This document shows positions 61,564-64,000 of a stretch of 64,000 nucleotides of DNA, in pieces. The DNA lies in the NCBI GenBank assembly GCA_049680625.1, contig JBAUID010000011.1, positions 19,003-83,002 on the forward strand. The letters run 5' to 3'. Within the stretch, counting starts at the first letter, position 1; every line of letters starts with the position of its first letter. A program made the translations under genes and the position numbers. This DNA comes from JAUIAI01 sp049680625 (GTDB lineage: Bacteria; Pseudomonadota; Gammaproteobacteria; Burkholderiales; Burkholderiaceae_E). The notes beneath the pieces are model-generated. The model was not told the origin of the DNA. It saw nothing but the letters and a program-made list of their open reading frames with translations, and made no database searches.

Positions 61564-64000
61564 GTGAAACTATTGCACCGCTCAACGCTGTTCACCGCCA
61601 TCGTATTCCTGCTGGGGGTGGTGCCGTATGCGCAGGCGAATCAAATAACTAATGCCGGCTTCGAAGCGGGCACGCTTGATCCCTGGCAAATCTGGGGTGA
61701 TTTCTCGTTGACAGCCGATGCGGCTAGTGGCGTAGCGGCGGCTGTAGCGGGACCGTATTCTGGCGGCGGTTTGTTTTTTCCGGTGTCCGAAGGCGCTCAA
61801 TACACCTGGTCCGCAACCGGCAAGTCGTCGGCAACGAGTGGCTGGGCCGGCATTCAGTATCGTTATTACGATGCCAACTGGGTTCCAGTTGATGACTATG
61901 TGCGGGGAACAGGCTTTGGGCCCGATTTCGATTTGCGTTCGGTGACGATTACAGTTCCGGCCGGTGTTGCTCTGGTTCAGGTGTCGGTCTGGAATGTCAG
62001 CAATGGCCAGGTGACGGTGGACGATGTTTCTTTCGATGTAGCAGATGACGGATCAGGTGATACCGGAGACACGGGCGGTTCTGGAGATACAGGTGGCAGT
62101 GATACGGCCACCGGAAATCAGCTACCCAACCCCGGCTTTGAAGACGGCACCACCCAACCCTGGGAGCAATGGGGCAGCTTCAGCGTGGCTAACGATGCCA
62201 GTGCTCGAACCGGCGATTTCGCGGCACGTATTCCACCCTATAACGGCGGCGGTACTTTTGTCGATGTAAGCGCCGGGTCGCAATATCGATTCAGTGGCTT
62301 TGGCTACGTAGCCGGCGCCGGCGGAAGTGCTCAACTGGCGGTAAAGTTTTTTGATGCCGGGTGGGCAGAACTCGGCGCCCCACTTTTGTCCGATAGTTTT
62401 GCTATCGGTTCCTATTCTGAAGAAGCAGTGCTTGTTGTTGTGCCGGCGACTGCGGTACGGGCTCAGTTGTCCATCTGGAACGGTAATCCTAATGTCCTGG
62501 TGGTCGATGATTTGCGCTTTGAGGCAATTACAGACGACGGGGATGGCGGCGGTGACACAGGCGGCGGTGACACAGGCGGCGGTGACACAGGTGGCGGTGA
62601 CACAGGCGGCGGTGATACCGGTGGAGGTGACGACGGCGGGCAAACGGGTGACGGGTCGAATCTTGCGGTTAACGGAGATTTCGAAACGGGGCAGTTGGCA
62701 CCGTGGCAGGACTGGGGTGGTTTGACGATTGCTTCTGGTAGTAATGCGCATGGCGCCGACTGGTATGGCGAAATTGCCGGAGGGTCTGGTGGTGGGCTGT
62801 TGGTTGAAACCACGGGTGGGCAGGCCTATGACTGGTCCGCCTGGGGCCAAATTGCCGGCAGCGGCTCTGGCCAGATGTTTATCAAATTTTTTGCTGCCAA
62901 CTGGTCAGAAACGGGTTCTGCTGCGGCGATTGACGGTTTTGGCAATAGCTGGCAAGAACGATCCGGTACGATTGTCAGCCCGACTGATGCGGCCTACATG
63001 CAACTGGGTTTCTGGAACAACGGTCCGTCACCCATGCGAATCGACGATGTCTCAATTGTCGTTTCAGATGATTCGGGTGGCGGCGATGGTGGTGGCGACG
63101 GCGGGGATGGCGGTGGCAGCGTTGACATTGACCCGACCAATCTGATTACCAACCCTGGGTTCGAGTCGGGCGATGTGGCTCCGTGGGAAGGCTGGTCAGA
63201 ATTGACAGCGGTCCAGGTGACGGATGCGGTTGCCGGAAACTGGGTTGGTCAGGCGCCCGCGGATAACGGTGGTGGCATGGCGGCCATCGTTGTTGTCGGC
63301 CGCTCGTATACTTATTCTGGTTTTGGTCGGGTAAGCTCCGCTGCCGGCTGGGCCGGCCTGATGGTTCAGTTCTTTGATGCGCAGTGGAATGTGGTCGGTT
63401 CGGTTCAGCGCAGCGACGGCTTCACCAGCGAATGGTCAGGTCATACGATGAATTTTGTTGCGCCACCCGGTGCGCATCGAGTTCAGGTTGCGGTATGGAA
63501 CGGTTCGGGCGGGGTGATGGAGGTAGACGAACTGGCTTTGAGGCTAGACAGTGCCGTGACTGACGCAGCGCTGATGTATTACGTATCACCCACCGGGGTT
63601 GGCGTGTCGACCACACGGTCAGCACCGGGGGACGTTTCAGCAACCATCGCGCGCATCTGCGACGGCACCTTGAACACAATCAAACCCGGTGATTCGATTA
63701 ACTTTCTGGACGGTGTTTACCTGACCAGTGGCTTCAACATGGGTTATGCCGCGGACGGTACCCAGGCGGGTCACGGTGGCAAAGGGATCACAATGCTGGA
63801 CCGCAATTGCGGCGGGCCGGACTATATTTATTTGCAAGCTGAAAACCGGCACGGTGCAATCATCTTGAATGATGTGCCTGGCCAGAATCACTCAGGTGGC
63901 TTTGATTTTCGCCGTTCTTCTTATATTTCTGTCGACGGTTTTGTAGTGCAGGGTGCCGATACGCAAACTGTACCATTTGAGCGCGGTGTCAGTGTTGAAG
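61564..64000 (+). CDS. Secreted multi-module beta-helix protein, 3' partial
   Basis: The frame is open to the window end, giving at least 812 residues from the GTG at 61564 (GTG at 61540 is possible). A signal peptide (1-26, ending AQA) leads to four repeated modules of about 135 residues at 25-159, 187-322, 363-501 and 525-662. Each begins N-x-x-FE-G-x(2,3)-PW-x-x-W and ends in a (V/I)DD-like strand, as in jelly-roll carbohydrate-binding modules. Glycine/aspartate/threonine linkers separate them. From about 669 the YYVSPTG start and repeated strands indicate a right-handed beta-helix, as in polysaccharide lyases. The activity is inferred. Confidence 0.87.
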   Translation, partial: MKLLHRSTLFTAIVFLLGVVPYAQANQITNAGFEAGTLDPWQIWGDFSLTADAASGVAAAVAGPYSGGGLFFPVSEGAQYTWSATGKSSATSGWAGIQYRYYDANWVPVDDYVRGTGFGPDFDLRSVTITVPAGVALVQVSVWNVSNGQVTVDDVSFDVADDGSGDTGDTGGSGDTGGSDTATGNQLPNPGFEDGTTQPWEQWGSFSVANDASARTGDFAARIPPYNGGGTFVDVSAGSQYRFSGFGYVAGAGGSAQLAVKFFDAGWAELGAPLLSDSFAIGSYSEEAVLVVVPATAVRAQLSIWNGNPNVLVVDDLRFEAITDDGDGGGDTGGGDTGGGDTGGGDTGGGDTGGGDDGGQTGDGSNLAVNGDFETGQLAPWQDWGGLTIASGSNAHGADWYGEIAGGSGGGLLVETTGGQAYDWSAWGQIAGSGSGQMFIKFFAANWSETGSAAAIDGFGNSWQERSGTIVSPTDAAYMQLGFWNNGPSPMRIDDVSIVVSDDSGGGDGGGDGGDGGGSVDIDPTNLITNPGFESGDVAPWEGWSELTAVQVTDAVAGNWVGQAPADNGGGMAAIVVVGRSYTYSGFGRVSSAAGWAGLMVQFFDAQWNVVGSVQRSDGFTSEWSGHTMNFVAPPGAHRVQVAVWNGSGGVMEVDELALRLDSAVTDAALMYYVSPTGVGVSTTRSAPGDVSATIARICDGTLNTIKPGDSINFLDGVYLTSGFNMGYAADGTQAGHGGKGITMLDRNCGGPDYIYLQAENRHGAIILNDVPGQNHSGGFDFRRSSYISVDGFVVQGADTQTVPFERGVSVE
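62546..62617. repeat. Tandem 12-base repeat in a GGGDTG linker
   Basis: GGCGGTGACACA-type units recur about five or six times between modules 2 and 3 of the secreted protein and encode GGGDT repeats. The linker is likely flexible; copy number may vary. Confidence 0.8.

Noticed and set aside
62122..62850. Minus-strand frames opposite the Gly/Asp/Thr linker with repeated VTAA or PPPVS units
   Set aside because: These are antisense translations of the 12-base repeats; the sense frame has a signal peptide and repeated domains.
1..64000. tRNA, rRNA, insertion sequences, prophage, toxin-antitoxin and defence systems
   Set aside because: I looked for conserved tRNA ends, transposase or integrase motifs, and known defence or toxin genes and saw none.

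Overview
The window looks like a chromosomal segment from a free-living, probably aquatic or soil, aerobic gammaproteobacterium. The evidence is the order mltG-tmk-holB-pilZ-tatD, the hflK-hflC pair, YgfZ, YbjQ, DUF4197, YbbA/YbbP and YedI homologues, a Fur-type operator and a TPP riboswitch. Base composition looks uniformly moderate to high in GC. I found no rRNA, tRNA, insertion sequence, phage gene, integrase or CRISPR array, so there is no sign of a recent mobile insertion. I cannot name a genus. There are about 55 protein genes on both strands; the first (a short-chain dehydrogenase) and the last (a modular secreted protein) run off the window.

1-5.8 kb: the end of an SDR gene, an epoxide-hydrolase-like alpha/beta hydrolase, a hotdog thioesterase, a large lipoprotein with a second membrane segment and three helix-hairpin-helix repeats, and a DUF4197 protein. 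5.8-9.6 kb, minus strand: M48 peptidase, two YbjQ-family genes, an NRDE/TANGO2 protein and YgfZ. 9.8-18.2 kb, plus strand: the housekeeping block mltG-tmk-holB-pilZ-tatD, an ankyrin protein, and a MacA/MacB-type tripartite ABC exporter. 18.3-24 kb: two glutathione transferases, a cysteine-dioxygenase-like cupin, a beta-propeller lipoprotein and an esterase.

24-31.6 kb is the best regulatory region. A Fur-box-like palindrome precedes a leftward Fe(III) uptake pair (binding protein and permease, with no ATPase next to it). Back to back with it, a TPP riboswitch leads a rightward thiamin-pyrimidine salvage operon: a ThiY-like binding protein, TenA, an ABC ATPase, a permease and then a formamidase-family amidohydrolase that may supply a deformylation step.

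31.5-40.5 kb is mostly oxidoreductive metabolism: FkbM methyltransferase, a 3-hydroxyisobutyrate-dehydrogenase-type enzyme, a PRISE-type reductase, an Ldh-family dehydrogenase, a Baeyer-Villiger monooxygenase and a rhodanese. It ends with a two-gene unit of a nitrilase-superfamily amidase and a tryptophan/phenylalanine 2-monooxygenase-like flavoprotein, which together resemble an indole-3-acetamide-type route.

40.6-64 kb: hflK-hflC, a five-haem cytochrome c, an acyl-CoA dehydrogenase, a peptidoglycan-binding-domain protein with three C-x14-C repeats, YedI, an EamA exporter, a molybdopterin oxidoreductase - SDR - aldehyde:ferredoxin-oxidoreductase (YdhV-like) unit, a phenol-hydroxylase-type monooxygenase, an amidohydrolase, the YbbA/YbbP ABC pair, and the start of a secreted protein with four repeated jelly-roll-like modules followed by a beta-helix domain. 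All functions are read from sequence motifs and remembered family features; no database search was run.
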